Source: Acanthochromis polyacanthus
Lineage: Eukaryota > Chordata > Actinopteri > Pomacentridae
Assembly: GCF_021347895.1 (NCBI RefSeq)
Contig: NC_067121.1
Location: 17,309,962-17,373,961, forward strand
Direction: 5' to 3'
DNA: 64,000 nt
A program made the position numbers and the translations under genes. Shown here in pieces: positions 52,096 to 64,000 of this stretch (within the stretch, counting starts at the first letter, position 1; each line of letters begins with the position of its first letter). Under the pieces are notes generated by a model. The model saw only the letters and a program-made list of their open reading frames with translations. It had not been told where the DNA came from and searched no databases.

Positions 52096-53675
52096 TGATG
52101 AGGTATATTTAAGACTTGTTTGTGTTTGCAATCAAGCTAATATTGTGCACGTTGTGTAATTTGCTGTGTCGTTAATCTGTTGATCTGTGCTTTGGTGAAA
52201 TATCAGATCGATATTTTTCTTTCATTATTTCTTCCTGGCTGCAATTATCGTGAACTTGACTTAACCTGGTGTTGTAAACCTTCATAAAAAAAGACGACAA
52301 AGCTAATTTCACATGAAATTAAAATGTTCTGATTGTTATTGCTTTTGCCATTAATGACTCATGAAATCATAACAGTTTCCTTGATTTGAGTGTTTATTAA
52401 ATATTTTATAATTTCCTATCCTTTACCCTCCCCTGTCTCTTTCGCTTCTGATCTTCTCATTTTGAAATGCTTGACAGCAATAAGTCCTGCAGCATTTGAA
52501 TTGTGTCCCTCTTAATGTCCGTGACATTTCTGAGGCCATGTCAAAATAGCCTAAACATGTCAGTGAGTGCTGCAGTGTTGGGGTGTGAAAAAGGCTTTGG
52601 CAGCTCTCCTTGTTTTATGATTTGATTGAGCTCTTCTGGCCAAACCAATATAGGTCGAAAGGCCTATGGGTTGGTCAAGCAGAGCAGACAACTCCAAGTG
52701 ACATTTGAGTGGATCAGACATTTTTGTCAAATGTAAGAGTATTGGGAGTATCATGACCTTCGTGGTCATTCAGATGGTGACATTTTATTTTTATTAGAAA
52801 GACCTGAGGGATCAGATTGACAGGTTGACAGATGACAGTGTTTTTATGAATGATTTGCCTCCAGATATTGCAAATTGAAGTTGATCCCAACAACTTTTTT
52901 TCTTAGACTGCTTTAGCATATTTATTATACAGTAGTTCATTTTAGTTGGAGAAAATAAGAGGGCATTTGCTGCCATACTTTATTCTAATTGACATTTAAA
53001 ACTGAGACAAAATAGTATGGCTGTCTGAATACTTTATGTTTTTATAATTTTGCAAATGCAATATCGTCATTTCTTTTATTGTAGAGATCTTTAACATCTT
53101 ATACACCAGCGTATAAATACTGCTGTATAGGATTGAGCTGTAAATAGGTAATGGATGGACGGGATGGGATGTCAATGTCACAAAAAACACATCTATTCAT
53201 TTACACTCACAAGGTAAATATTGCTTTGTCATTTTTCTAGTCTATCTAAGAAGGCTGCAGATAAACAACAGATCTTTTAAAATGCAGGAACATGTGCGCT
53301 GACCAAGTCTAGAAGCAGAAAACACATATTACATTTATTTTTAGGTCTCTTTGTTGCTTCACAGCTACTTTTAGAATTTAGGCTTCACTTATCAGTTTCC
53401 AAATTGCTCAGAGAATTAACACTTCAATACATGTCATCAGATTATTTAAGGGTATGTACAGTTTGACTTCTTCATTCCTTCAATATCATAGCGTGAAGTG
53501 CTTCACTTCAGAAGTAGTTTTAGTGATTATGGCAATCAAAGCATCACTCTGACGCTTTACACACACTCGACACTTTTATATAATTTCTGAGCAAATTCTC
53601 TGTTTAGTCCAGTATTCCTGTCGCGAGTCAAATCAATGTAACCTTTTTAACATGCCTTCTTTTATATCAGGGTAA
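52096..53675 (+). other. ptprm intron 1, segment without genes
   Basis: Nothing recognised on either strand. Confidence 0.4.
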
Positions 53676-53905
53676 TTACTCTGCAGTGGAGTTATGTGAT
53701 GATCAGCATAGATTTGTCTATCTGTCTGTCTGTTTGTATGTCTGTTAGCAGCATTACTCAAAAATGGATTTGGATGAAATTTTCGGGGCAGGTCAGAAAT
53801 GACACAAGGAGCAAGTGATCAGATTCTGGCAGTGATGCGGCTTGTAGTCTGGATCCTCAGATTTGTTAAAGATTTCTGTGTCATTGCGAGATGGCGGCAG
53901 GGCGA
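53676..53905 (+). mobile_element. MITE family C (copy 5), right half missing
   Basis: Starts ATTACTCTGCAGTGGAGTTA, has the TCTGTCTGTCTG block and AATTTTCGGGGCAGGTCAG, continues to TGTCATTGCGAGATGGCGGC, then stops matching. The right inverted repeat is absent. Confidence 0.75.
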
Positions 53906-55498
53906 GAATTGCCAGATTTTCATATTTTCGATCAATACATTCCGTGTGATGTACGGTACGGTAAAGAAATATTACCAACATTGGCCCTAAAATTCTGCTA
54001 TTTCATCAAAATCTTTTTTCAAAAAAATCTACAAAATAAACTATTTGCTGCAGATTCTGCACTCCTTAGCACAACTAAGAATCTAGAAATCAACCTTTCT
54101 GAGTGAACTACAGACTGTGTTTACATAAACTAGAGAGGAGATGACAAGAGAGAGATTGAGAACAAAATATAACACTGTTGATAAATAAAACAAATGCGGC
54201 ATGGATTTGTGGATACTTGGAAAAATGTATACTGTATTGAGTCTGTTTCCCCCAAGATTCAGTTCCACATTATTTTTTTTATGATTTATAGCATTATAGC
54301 TTACTAATATTTAAATAGTTTCTTTTTCAAGCCATAGTTGTTCTAATTCCACAGAGGTACAGGACTTTATTTGCAGTGAAAAGTGAGCCGACTGTGAAAA
54401 AAAAAATGTGACGGGAGCAAAAGCACCCAGAAGCTGCTTGGGGTCCGATAATTTCATTTAATTTGAAATAAATGTCTGTATTTGCTGCTTGTTTCTGCTT
54501 TTGATTGCATCCTCCCACAATGCAACATTTTTTTCTGAATGCTGTGCATGTGCTAGTTTGGTGAAGATGTTTTCTTGACTGATTTTTTTTATCACTTTGT
54601 ACTTTCTAAAAATGCTTTGTGATGAGCTCTCAGTGCCACTGTAGTTTTTCTTCATTCTGTTGTACATTCACTGTTCCTGACTTGTTCTCACATTGGCCAT
54701 CATCCACTATGAAGTTCCTCTTTTGTCCAGCTAGAATGTGCTTGCACTATGACTTTTTACGGACGTTTGTCAGACCATTAATGAAAAAACCTGCAGTGTA
54801 GCAAGACATCAAGGAGGTGCCGTGTCTGAGAAGTTTGTATTCTCCAGACTAATACCTGCAATCCTTCACCTGGATAGTATATTAGCCAGATCGCAATATT
54901 TTCCTGCAGGGGACAGAAGGCAGCCGAGATTGGAGCCCAAAACTCTCCCAATGGATCACCCTGCAGAAGCTCCAGATCCATCTAAAACATTAAAGGTTGC
55001 ACCACACTTTGTGATGTGTTAGGCTTTGATAGGACACTTAAATAAGAAAATAGGTCACGAGCAGTCATACAATAATTGGATTTAAAAATTAATAATATTA
55101 ATGAGACTGAGGAAATTCCTTTATTTCCTTGACTTATTCATACCACTTGACTGTCTGAGCTGAAGTCTAATTTGTTATATGCTATCCTGTGCATACAATA
55201 TTATCATAGTAAAAGTGGGTTCGCTGCAAGGAGTCAACGAGAATACATATTCTCATTTGTTTATCTGATTTCAGCAATTTGAAAGGTAAAATCGACAATG
55301 ACACTGTAGTACTATTGTGAGTGAATTCTTCTTTCTGGGTGATATAGTTAAAAAAATTCATCTCAATAAAATATTTCATTACAGTCTGTTGATATTCAAA
55401 TCAAATCAAATTTATTTATAAATTGACTGATCAGACCTATTTTTTTTTTAAAACAGATGAGGGCATAATTGGCTTATTTTGACTTTAACCATGTTTAC
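53906..55498 (+). other. ptprm intron 1, segment without genes
   Basis: AT-rich, with no recognised exon. Frames of 60-70 codons are within chance. Confidence 0.4.
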
Positions 55499-55876
55499 AT
55501 AGTACCGTTCAAAAGTTTGGGGTCACCCAGGCAATTTCATGTTTTCCGTGAAAACTCACACTTTTATTCATGTGCTAACATAATTGCACAAGTGTTTTCT
55601 AATCATCAATTAGCCTTTCAACACCATCAGCTAACAATGTAGCGTTAGAACACAGGAGTGATGGTTGCTGGAAATGTTCCTCTGTACCCCTATGTAGATA
55701 TTCCATTAAAATTCAGTCGTTTCCAGCTAGAATAGTCATTTAAAATTACATAACATTAACAATGTCTAGACTGTATTTTTGATTAATGTATTGTTATCTT
55801 CATTGAAAAAAAAAAGCTTTTCTTTCAAAAATAAGGAAATTTCTAAGTGACCTCAAACTTTTGAACAGTAGTGTAT
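55499..55876. mobile_element. Tc1-type MITE, family B (copy 5)
   Basis: Left TAGTACCGTTCAAAAGTTTG, right AACTTTTGAACAGTAGTGTA. Full length, opposite orientation to copies 2 and 3, and the best-preserved left end in the window. Confidence 0.9.
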
Positions 55877-56330
55877 TTATCAAACTACATAGGTAATAAG
55901 TTTAACTTGAACACAACAATGAAAACGCACAAATACATTAACACACATAAAAAAATTAATGGGGATAAAGGAATGAACTAGAAAGAAAATAGTTTGGGTG
56001 GAGGTGGTTGACGGATGCAGAGTCATGGATGTTTTTTGACCATGAAATTTGCATTGAAAGGACAGCCAACAGTATTCTGTTGGATATTGCCACTGGTCAT
56101 GGCTGATATTGATGAAGTGTCCATGGCTCGTACTTATCTCTATACTTTCTGAACTAGAAAAGCAATTTAATTTGGCACCTAAAGGCCATTATTACTATTT
56201 TCCTACTTTGAAAATTTAGATGAGAGAGTTTTCGCATCTTGATATACAATATAAAATCATTGTGAGTTTGCTCAGCAATCAGTGGCAACCTCTCCCTGTG
56301 GAAATGAACTAACTCAAGGTATTCGTAGTG
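55877..56330 (+). other. ptprm intron 1, short segment
   Basis: No gene. The last 150 bases may belong to the GCTAAGCTAAGC repeat that follows. Confidence 0.35.
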
Positions 56331-56790
56331 TGTTTCTAGTTTTTACACTAAGCTAAGCTAACTGCTGTCATGCTCCGGCTTGATATGCAACAGATGTGAG
56401 TGTGACACTGACCTTATCATCTAACTCCAAGAAAGAATATATCCATCCATCCATTCTCTATACACCGCTTGATCCTCACTAGGGGGCTGGAGCCTATCCC
56501 AGCTGACTTAGGGTGAAGGCAGGGGACACCCTGGACAGGTCACCAGTCTGTCACAGACAAACAATCACACTCACATTCACACCTACGGGTAATTTAGAAT
56601 AATCAATTAACCTCAGCATATTTTAGGACTCTGGGAGGAAACTGGAGTACCTGGAGAAAACCCACGCATGCACAGGGAGAACATGCAAACTCCATGCAGA
56701 AAGATCCTGGGAAGGCAAGGCAAAAGTACTAACCACTACTCCACTGTGCAGCCCCCAGAAAGAACACAAATAAACATAATTATTAAAATA
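56331..56790 (+). repeat. Fish repeat with GCTAAGCTAAGCTAAC motif, split by a SINE
   Basis: TTTTTACACTAAGCTAAGCT then AACTGCTGTC, followed by CTTATCATCTAACTCCAAGA, matches a repeat common in teleosts. It resumes after the SINE with AGAAAGAACACAAATAAAC. A second fragment is at 62130-62200. Confidence 0.5.
56441..56754 (-). repeat. tRNA-derived SINE (copy 7)
   Basis: Minus-strand copy from the TGGA tail (56441) to the head GGGGGCTGCACAGTGGAGTA (56754). The A box is mutated (TGGAGTAGTGG) and the B-box region is deleted, so it is probably inactive. AGAAAGAA on both sides is the likely target duplication. Confidence 0.88.
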
Positions 56791-59700
56791 ACTATTTCTT
56801 TATGTGGATTGAGCATTAGCAATGAAGTGACCGATGTATAATATTTCCATTTACTTACTTACTTAGCCTCATGCTAGCTGAGAGAATATCATCCCGATGA
56901 GTTCAGTGCAGTGACAAAAAATGCACAGGTTGAAATTTTGAGGGAAGTAATTACAAAACAGATAAAAATACATAATAATAGATTTTGGGAGTAATATCAG
57001 GTCTGTGCTTGGCAGACAACCTGAGTGAAACAGGCATTAGAAGTGGAAAATGTCAGATTCACACTTAATTGACTCAATACATCAGTTATGGTATGGAGTA
57101 CAAGCAATACACTGTATGCAGTACAATATTGACATGGCAGGAATGAAATGAACCACAAATTCCAACAAGAAGGCACTTAATTTCCTATAGAGTTTAGTCA
57201 TGATGTTTCCCTTGGCACATCAGTAATTAGGAACAGCAATCCTGCCAATAGAACTGTGATAATGGCCAGCATTCTGACACAGTGGAAATGGACTGTAATG
57301 TCATTTACAGAAATAGCTTCAGGCTATGAGGACAAAATCATGTGGATGATATATTGTTAGCTGCTGCACATAGGAGAGAAATGTCATAGTAAATGCTGTT
57401 GGTGATCTTTATTGGTTTAATTATCTGCGTTGTCTTAAAATGTCATGGCTGTAAGAACTGAGACTGCAGTTAAACACAATAAGGTAAGATTCCTTCCACT
57501 TGTTTTTGGTAGCAAGAGCCTGTAGACTGGTCAGTGTGGATCCAAAAACAAGAAACAGACACATGCAGTACATTTGAAAGCTGGCCTCATGTGCCTCATG
57601 ACTTCTACATTGGTTCTGCCTGACCCAGGAGGATTAAATCTGGCCATGAGGCTTTCCTTTTAGGTAGCTGATTTATGGGGCTTTAGAAGAGAGACAAAGG
57701 GCCTGGGTGCTTTTGTAGTGTGCAGCTGAAAACCCTAAGATGACACTTTGAAAAGGCCCCCTCTGGGAGTGAAATCTCTTTAGCCACACCTGTCAAGCAG
57801 AGCTTAGATCCTCACGCTAACCTTTCACTGGGCAGGCATCCACCTTTCACCTGTACACTGTCTGACCTCTTGCAGATCAGGTGATCTAAGCTTTGCATGG
57901 CGGTGTGGGGAGGGACTACATGCACTGCATATGTGATTGATGATATGTCATGACACAAAAGTAAAGTAATGATATTTCATCAAGCTGATAATTCTGCCTG
58001 AATGTGCAAGCTTTGCCTTGTGGCCTAGATTTCCTTTCCTTCTCAAGAGAGATTGATTCAACCTTTATTCTATTCTTCTACATTCTCTAATTAGCTTTAG
58101 TAATTTCCTAATTCTTTGACATTCAACCTTGAATTATTTCCTCCTCCACATATAAAAACAAGACTTTGTTCTGGTTCTGGAAAACCAACAAAGCATGTTA
58201 ATGTTCTTGTTTATTCTATGATCAAACATAATCATTCTCTCCTCTGGCAGAAATCTCCCTTTGGGCTAATTTCTGGCATTGTTACTTGCATGTTTGACAA
58301 ATTAGACTCTGGGAAACTCAGTGAAAACTGGGGAAAGCTACTGATATTGACATTAGCATTTCCTCCCCTCTTTGTTATACTGTTCAGACAGAATTCAAAG
58401 GTTTGTTGACTTAGCAGGTTTTGGAAGGATTGAAGGGGTTGAGTTTAAAGGGTCATCCACTGTGGGATAGGAGTGTTGTTTTTTATTGGAGTGAGCCAGG
58501 GGCTTTTTGGCATTGAGTACAGGTTGGGCTCTTATTCCTTTTTCTCTTCCAGAGGACTCCCTGTCCAGGTGTGGATCTATTTTTCGCCAGAAAGCAGAGA
58601 GTTTTCGCCTCTCTTATGCCGTTTTTTATTGATTGAAGCTCAGGCCAGTGGCCCATCACACCTAGATCAAATGTGAAACCAAGCCGTAGGAAGTTTTAAT
58701 TTCCAGCCTTACAGTACTGAACCAAAATTGTGTTGTGAATCAATGCAGCGAGTTAATTCCACTTTAAACTGACTTCACAAGTCTATTGCGCAGCACAGGA
58801 TATACATCAACAATAGCAAGGCATTCAGACACAGCAGGAAGTGTCTTTATTTTTTTCTTCTGAATCTCTTTCAAGTCTTAGCATGCCACACTGCTTTTTG
58901 CCACCTCACCGTTCAAGCTGCATCCTCTCCTCTGCAGTTTGAACTTGTGCAACAAATAAACAGTGATTCTAATAAAGGGCTTTTTGTGCTCAGTCACCAT
59001 ATCATTTCTGGGGGCATGTTGAACACCAGTAAATGGGAAGCCAAACAAGCCTATTTTTCTCTGTCATTCAGCAGGCATTAAGCTGAGTAGGAAACAGCCT
59101 TATTTTCTCTCTGTCTCTGGAGGGCAGAGGCACTGAGACAGACAGTCTGTAGCTCTTTCTGTTAATAGAGACAAGAATGAATGAGGGTGCTGGGAACAAT
59201 AGGAGAGAAGCCATCGTTAACTAGCATTGTTGCTGTCAACTCAGAGTCAAGATGCACCAGAAACCACACTCTGTGTAAACTAAACACTTTGCAAAGCAGG
59301 TGGTTGTTCTCAGTCTACCAACACTGATTAAATCTTATCCTGAGCACTTGAGGGTTCTCTGCTTTTTTTCAGTTTTTGTTTTAAAGAATTACCTGCCCTC
59401 TCTGTTATAGGAGTTGATCTTCACCTCCCTGTCAATGTCTCACACGCTGTGATTCAAAATAATTAATAAAAATGTGTCATGTCAGGATGCTTCTATGCGT
59501 ACAGACTCAAATTCCTCATTTGTTTTACTTTGGGGAAAATTACAATAAGCATTTTCCACGTCTCTGAGTTATATTCCATATTCATCTTAATTGGTGCCTG
59601 GCAGGTTGCACAGAAAGGAGATGGATGTGAAGTCATTTACTGAAAGTTCTTGACAGGCGTAGTGGAAGAGAACGTCAAGCTCTGTACTGGCATACATAGT

Positions 59701-59858
59701 TTGAAAATCATCTGTCAAAATTTAACATATCTAAGGAGAAGGCTGCCTGTCATCTTCAATGTACATCTAACCATGCACAAGGGTGGATTTGATCAGGAAC
59801 TATGTTGTACTCTTGATGTAAAGCACATTCATCGAGTTGATATTTGGTTGACAAGACA
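56791..59858 (+). other. ptprm intron 1, segment without genes
   Basis: About 3 kb with no recognised exon or repeat. Confidence 0.4.
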
Positions 59859-59878
59859 AAAAAAAAAAAAAAAAAAAA
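59859..59878. repeat. Poly(A) tract
   Basis: A run of about 20 A residues. No retroposed gene is recognisable upstream. Confidence 0.9.
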
Positions 59879-61025
59879 CGCCCTGGAAAGGCAAAGAGGT
59901 TTTATAATGATGAGAGTGTGAGATAAAAATACTACCACAAAGTTTTTTTTTGTTTTTTTTAAATAATGAAGTTTTGCTCAGTAGTTTTAAAGCAAACTAT
60001 TCATTGCATGTCTTAACTTAAAGATGCAGTGCTTTCTTTTTGTCCTGATTTTGTCCCGTCACACTAGATGCGGTTTGTCAGTTTTGTTTTGCAAAACATT
60101 GTCGACAAGTGAATAGCTCAGCCAAGCAGATTATCAGTGGAAATCTCCACTCCAACTTCTTTATTTCCCTTCGAATCAATGTGGTGAACAGCAAGACGTG
60201 ATTGATAATGATATTGAGATTGATTGCCTAAATCCCTTCCCACAGTTCAAAGTCCCCAAACAGATAGTATATATACATGCAATTCAGGCCAGAGATAGAA
60301 CTTGGCAGGACCTGCCAATAGATAAGTGAAATAGGGCCAGAGTGAAAAGGCCTATCAGTCCCTAAGGGGCTTAGCTGCAGGATTCTGAAGCTCTAAACTG
60401 GCCATGGTGGAGGGAGATAGTCGACATTGGTTTTAAATTACCCAAGATTGCCTTGTGGTTTCAGTCTGCAGGGACGCCAGCAGACAAGATGTTTGTTAAA
60501 ACAAGTGCAGACTTTGAGGGAGATTGGGGCGAAGGGCAGACCTGCGATTTCCTAGCCCAACAGAACAGGTTGGAAGGCTGGTAATTGAAGAATTGGCAGG
60601 GGGGCTAAGGAGGTCGTGCAGCAATGATATCTGCCACTGGGACTGAAGCAGTGGTTTTGCTGGAAAAGGGCTCAGCATTCACTATGGGAGTATATTCTGT
60701 CTGCTGCACTATAAACTACAATGCACTATACCGATAGCACGTTTTTTCATGTACATCCTTTGTACCATGGCATATGAAACTCAGAATTACTGAGTCAATT
60801 ATGGAGTCCTACCACAAACTTCCCAATCATATTCCGCTATAATATGTCCTGCAACAAATGTAAAATTGTAATCTGGAAGGAATAGTTGGACATGTGATGA
60901 CTAGAAACCACAAAGCTTGGCTAAGAAATTGTTCTGCACATAATCCCGTGTAAAGTAGGTAATTTTTATACTTAGTCTTTTGTATGAATAAAACAAATTA
61001 GATATATCTATTGAGTGTTAAATTA
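59879..61025 (+). other. ptprm intron 1, segment without genes
   Basis: Nothing recognised on either strand. Confidence 0.4.
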
Positions 61026-61241
61026 GTTTTAAAGTTGGCTGGTGGTGGCTCAGGTGGTAGACTATGTTGGTCAGTAATTGCACGGTTGGCATTTCAATCC
61101 CCAGGTCCTTCGCATGTCGTCGTGTCCTTGGACAAGACATTGAACCTGAAGTTGGTCCTGGTGGCAGACAGGCAACCAAAAAAACCCCAAAAGAAATGTA
61201 ATTTGTGGGGACCTCATTTCGGTCCCCATGAGGGGAAACAG

Positions 61242-61805
61242 TAGCCTAGCCGCGCTAGACAACCCACGGCAACAAATTTAATTCTCTGCCAGGATGGGTC
61301 TTGTTACTCTCCATAAGGCTCGAGGTTGGATGCTCCTAAAACTGGCCGGATGAATCACCATGAAGTGTAGAGTCAGAAGGTGGGCGTAACTAAGTGATGA
61401 CAGAGGCGCTACGATTCTGACAGAAACAACCGGCGCACAATAAACAGTCATCTTTCGACTGGCCACAGCCCTTAAAGATTTGAAGCTAAAATTCAACTTG
61501 AAAGATAAACAAAGGACAGCACTGAAGTGTTTCATTGAGAAGAAAGACGTATTTGGACTTATGCTGACGGGATATGGCAAATCCTTAATATACCAGTTGG
61601 CTACGCTGGTTGGGAAGCTAATGGGACTTAGTCACAATCCGGCGCTCTAGGAACTACGTCGGCCTATTCGTTGCGCTGATTGGTTGTATACCTACCCAAT
61701 TGCTGCAGAGTGATTTGAAAGACAACCTTTTAGCACCGCCTCCCTCCCTGTCGAGCGGTCCTCGACCCTTGTGTCTTAAGAGCTGGATCTAGCGCGGCTA
61801 GGCTA
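61242..61805. mobile_element. 564-bp TIR element with 9-bp target duplication carrying a RecQ-helicase fragment
   Basis: The ends TAGCCTAGCCGCGCTAGA (61242-61259) and its reverse complement TCTAGCGCGGCTAGGCTA (61788-61805) are perfect 18-bp inverted repeats. They are flanked by a perfect 9-bp direct repeat GGGAAACAG (61233-61241 and 61806-61814). A 9-bp duplication is usual for Mutator-like elements, but the superfamily is not proven. The element has no transposase. Its plus strand holds a helicase-like open stretch. Confidence 0.85.
61444..61650 (+). pseudogene. RecQ-like DNA helicase N-terminal fragment inside the TIR element
   Basis: An open stretch of 68 codons between stops at 61441 and 61648 reads LKFNLKDKQRTALKC, then KKDVFGLMLTGYGKSLIYQL. 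It matches the start of a RecQ-family helicase core: motif 0 with its conserved Gln (DKQRTAL) followed by the Walker A loop TGYGKS (61567-61584). RecQ enzymes unwind DNA using ATP; here only motifs 0 and I are present, there is no good start codon, and the other motifs (DExH box, motifs III-VI) are missing. It is a captured or residual piece, not a working gene. Confidence 0.75.
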
Positions 61806-62129
61806 GGGAAACAGTGTTTTCTTGGCCATGTTGTTGTTACTGAAAAAAGTAAAAGTGCAAAAACGTTTCTTTAGGGTTAGGCATTGTTTTGGTCTGGGTT
61901 AGGGTTAGGGTAAGGGTTAGGGGTTAGATATGAATGGGAGTCAATGGTAGATCCCCACAAGGATAGGAAAAGCCAGTGTGTGTGTGTGTGTGTGTGTGTG
62001 TAAATGGTTGAATGGGAAACACAATGTAAAGCACTTTGTGCTACCACTAGGGTAGAAAGGTGCTATAAAGTGCAGACCATTTGCCTTTCTTGCCTTTTGA
62101 CAGAGATGGCCGAGCAGATACCAATCATT

Positions 62130-62235
62130 ATGCTAAGCTAAGCTAACTGCCAGCTGGCTCAAACTTCACATGCTATTTCAACAGTGTCTAAGTGTTCTGT
62201 ACCAACTCTTGACAAGGAAGTAAATTAGGATATTT
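62130..62235 (+). repeat. Fragment of the GCTAAGCTAAGCTAAC repeat
   Basis: TTATGCTAAGCTAAGCTAAC then TGCCAGCTGGC matches the motif of the repeat at 56331. The remainder is too diverged to follow. Confidence 0.45.
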
Positions 62236-64000
62236 GTTGAAGACTTTCAAGAAAAAAGTTGACCAAGTACCAGGAACAACTGATACAATCAGAATGCCGT
62301 TCTTGGATTTCATGTTTTACAAATCTGATCTTGCAAGCAAAAGAAGAGCAGAGCGACGGGCAACGTCACCGTGAAGCTGCATTTGAAAACATGCTGTTTT
62401 ACATTTTTTGACTTATCACAGTTCTTCCTTTTCACCCTTACAGTTCTTCTCACTCTCATTCACTGGCATTTAGAGCAATGTGCACACAGTACTCCACTAT
62501 GCTACCAAAGTTTCACACACACAGCTTTTAAATGTCGAAAGTTTACTTTTGTTACAGGTGCAGTAACAAAAGGCCTTTTAAGTCTGACTTGAAAATCTTT
62601 AGGAGAAATTGGCTCCAGCATTGAGGGCTTGAGGTATTGATTGTGGCCTCTGGCTCAGTCCAGGAAAAGATGGATAGATTTCTTTGAAATGCACTCTGCG
62701 TGAGAATATAAAGACTATTGTGTGTTCTCACTCAGGAATAAATTGTTTCATGACATATCTAGGGCCACCTTTTTAGCTTCAAGCTGCTTGCTTCTCTTGA
62801 AAAGGGAATGTTGACAGGGTGGAGCACATTCATCTGTACTCCCAGACTACCCACACCTCATAGAAGCTTTTATTGAAAGTTAAATCTCCTTCAGAGACTT
62901 GGCAGCCTCTTGTTGGGATATCTATTACAGCAGCTGTCGAGGCTGATTATATGGGGGTTGTGCCACACACTGGCAGCGATATAAACCTCCTACAGAGAGA
63001 AGGACTATTATGATGCTATTGACTGATGCGTTCATCTGCATAAATGTATAATCTCTTGACTCAGAGGCACCCGTTTGTATTGATGACATGCTACATGTGA
63101 TCGGTGATACATTTTGTGTTTGATTTATGGCGCTCACAATGGTGAAGCCTCACATTTAAGAATGCTTATGATGCTTTGTAATTTCTATAGGACAAGATGT
63201 TTTATTGTTTACCTCAGGACAGAACAATCCCATAGCAGGTCAATAACAAGTTGCATGGAGACTTTCACAGTACTGAAATCTGATACCAAGAGCTTTGTGT
63301 AACAATCAAAGCAATGCATATTGATTTATTGCTTGTTCACGCTCTGTTAACCTATTTCAATGGTGCCCTGTCTTCACAGCAATAAGTTTTGTCAATGAAA
63401 AAGTAGTATGGGTTAGTGCCACCCACTGTTTTCAAATACATAGAATCAGTCAGAAAACATCATTACCAAGAGACTATGAAGTGTAATTTGGTTTAACATC
63501 ATTTTACATTCAACGTTTTATGACTTTGCATTGTATCAACTTCTGGCATCACATACTCCTAAATATGTCAGATGAATAGCCTTGTTTGAACAGGTGATTT
63601 AAATTGCAAGTAAATAAAATGAGTTAAAAAAAATTGCAAATAAATAATGTAATTGTAATGCTAGCAGTTTTTTTTTAAATTTCTAACTGCTGCCACCTGA
63701 AAACATGTGCAATTTAAAATAGAGATTTTCTGATGTCTTTTGTGTTAAAATAAACTGAGTCACAGGAGAGTCATTAATAGAGCAAAATTGTTAACGGTGT
63801 ATTTTGAGAAGATACAGTTTTAAAATACGTGACATTTTCAAAAAAATCATACCTGTCAAAAGTAAACAAGAATTCAGCTCTGCTTTATGGATATTCTTTT
63901 GAAGGCTTTTTTCCTTTCGTGTTCTAAAGTCTCCCTCCCCTCCCACTGACTTGGAATATATTTCACTCCTCGCCAGTGCCATCGATTTAAATATCAAACA
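62236..64000 (+). other. ptprm intron 1, last segment in window
   Basis: No exon or repeat end recognised up to the end of the window. In particular nothing matches the expected GCLFDEPYS start of ptprm exon 2. Confidence 0.4.

Larger units (their letters stand above)
61026..62094 (+). repeat. Composite fish repeat with TTAGGG-like core, split by a TIR element
   Basis: The left part has TGGCTCAGGTGGTAGACTAT and GTCCTTGGACAAGACATTGA; the right part has AATGTAAAGCACTTTGTGCT and AAGGTGCTATAAAGTGCAGA. These are the two ends of a common teleost repeat. Between them lie a GTTAGGGTTAGGGTAAGGG block (about 61899-61923), a (GT)n microsatellite (61976-62000) and the inserted 564-bp TIR element. Confidence 0.65.

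Noticed and set aside
53891..54106. Open frame starting in MITE family C (copy 5) and running beyond it
   Set aside because: Short, unrecognised, and partly made of MITE sequence.
59859..59878. Poly(A) tract as the tail of a processed pseudogene
   Set aside because: No gene-like sequence, poly(A) signal or target duplication was found upstream.

Overview
The window is vertebrate nuclear DNA, almost certainly from a teleost (ray-finned) fish and probably a percomorph. The support is AT-rich sequence, long introns, abundant microsatellites, and many interspersed repeats of types common in fish: tRNA-derived SINEs with TGGA tails, Tc1-like transposons and their MITEs, hAT and piggyBac remnants, and the GCTAAGCTAAGCTAAC repeat. 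There are no bacterial-type operons, CRISPR arrays or prophages.

Only two host genes can be supported, both on the + strand. At 14586-15485 there is an intact single-exon gene for a 299-residue leucine-rich-repeat protein that I identify as LRRC30; its poly(A) signal lies about 270 bases after the stop. At 22742-22814, inside a CpG-rich promoter region, lies the signal-peptide exon of a receptor protein tyrosine phosphatase. Its length, phase and residues fit PTPRM exon 1. LRRC30 followed by PTPRM in the same orientation is also the order I recall from human chromosome 18p11, which supports both calls. Everything from 22815 to the end appears to be the first intron of ptprm; I did not find exon 2 in it.

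Region by region: 1-14.5 kb is intergenic DNA with a TIR element split by a SINE, SINEs, a Tc1-like transposon whose right end has become a perfect (TCTA)25 microsatellite, a dead piggyBac transposon inside another TIR element, and a hAT MITE carrying a fold-back MITE. 14.5-15.8 kb is lrrc30. 15.8-22.2 kb is intergenic and holds Tc1-type MITEs and a complete 721-bp TIR element. 22.4-23.2 kb is the ptprm promoter and first exon. 23.2-64 kb is intron containing a 63-nt candidate cassette exon (28801-28863), a solo LTR (35817-36384), a hAT element (36645-37600), a 2.3-kb long-TIR element containing a SINE (40937-43268), a decayed Tc1-like element split by a MITE (51.1-52.1 kb), several more MITEs and SINEs, and a 564-bp TIR element with a 9-bp target duplication that carries a fragment of a RecQ-like helicase (61242-61805).

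I found no clearly new multi-gene biological system. The most unusual items are the RecQ-fragment element, the candidate ptprm cassette exon, and the well-preserved insertion junctions, which allow relative dating of several insertions. Repeat boundaries and family names come from reading by eye and need a repeat-library search to confirm.
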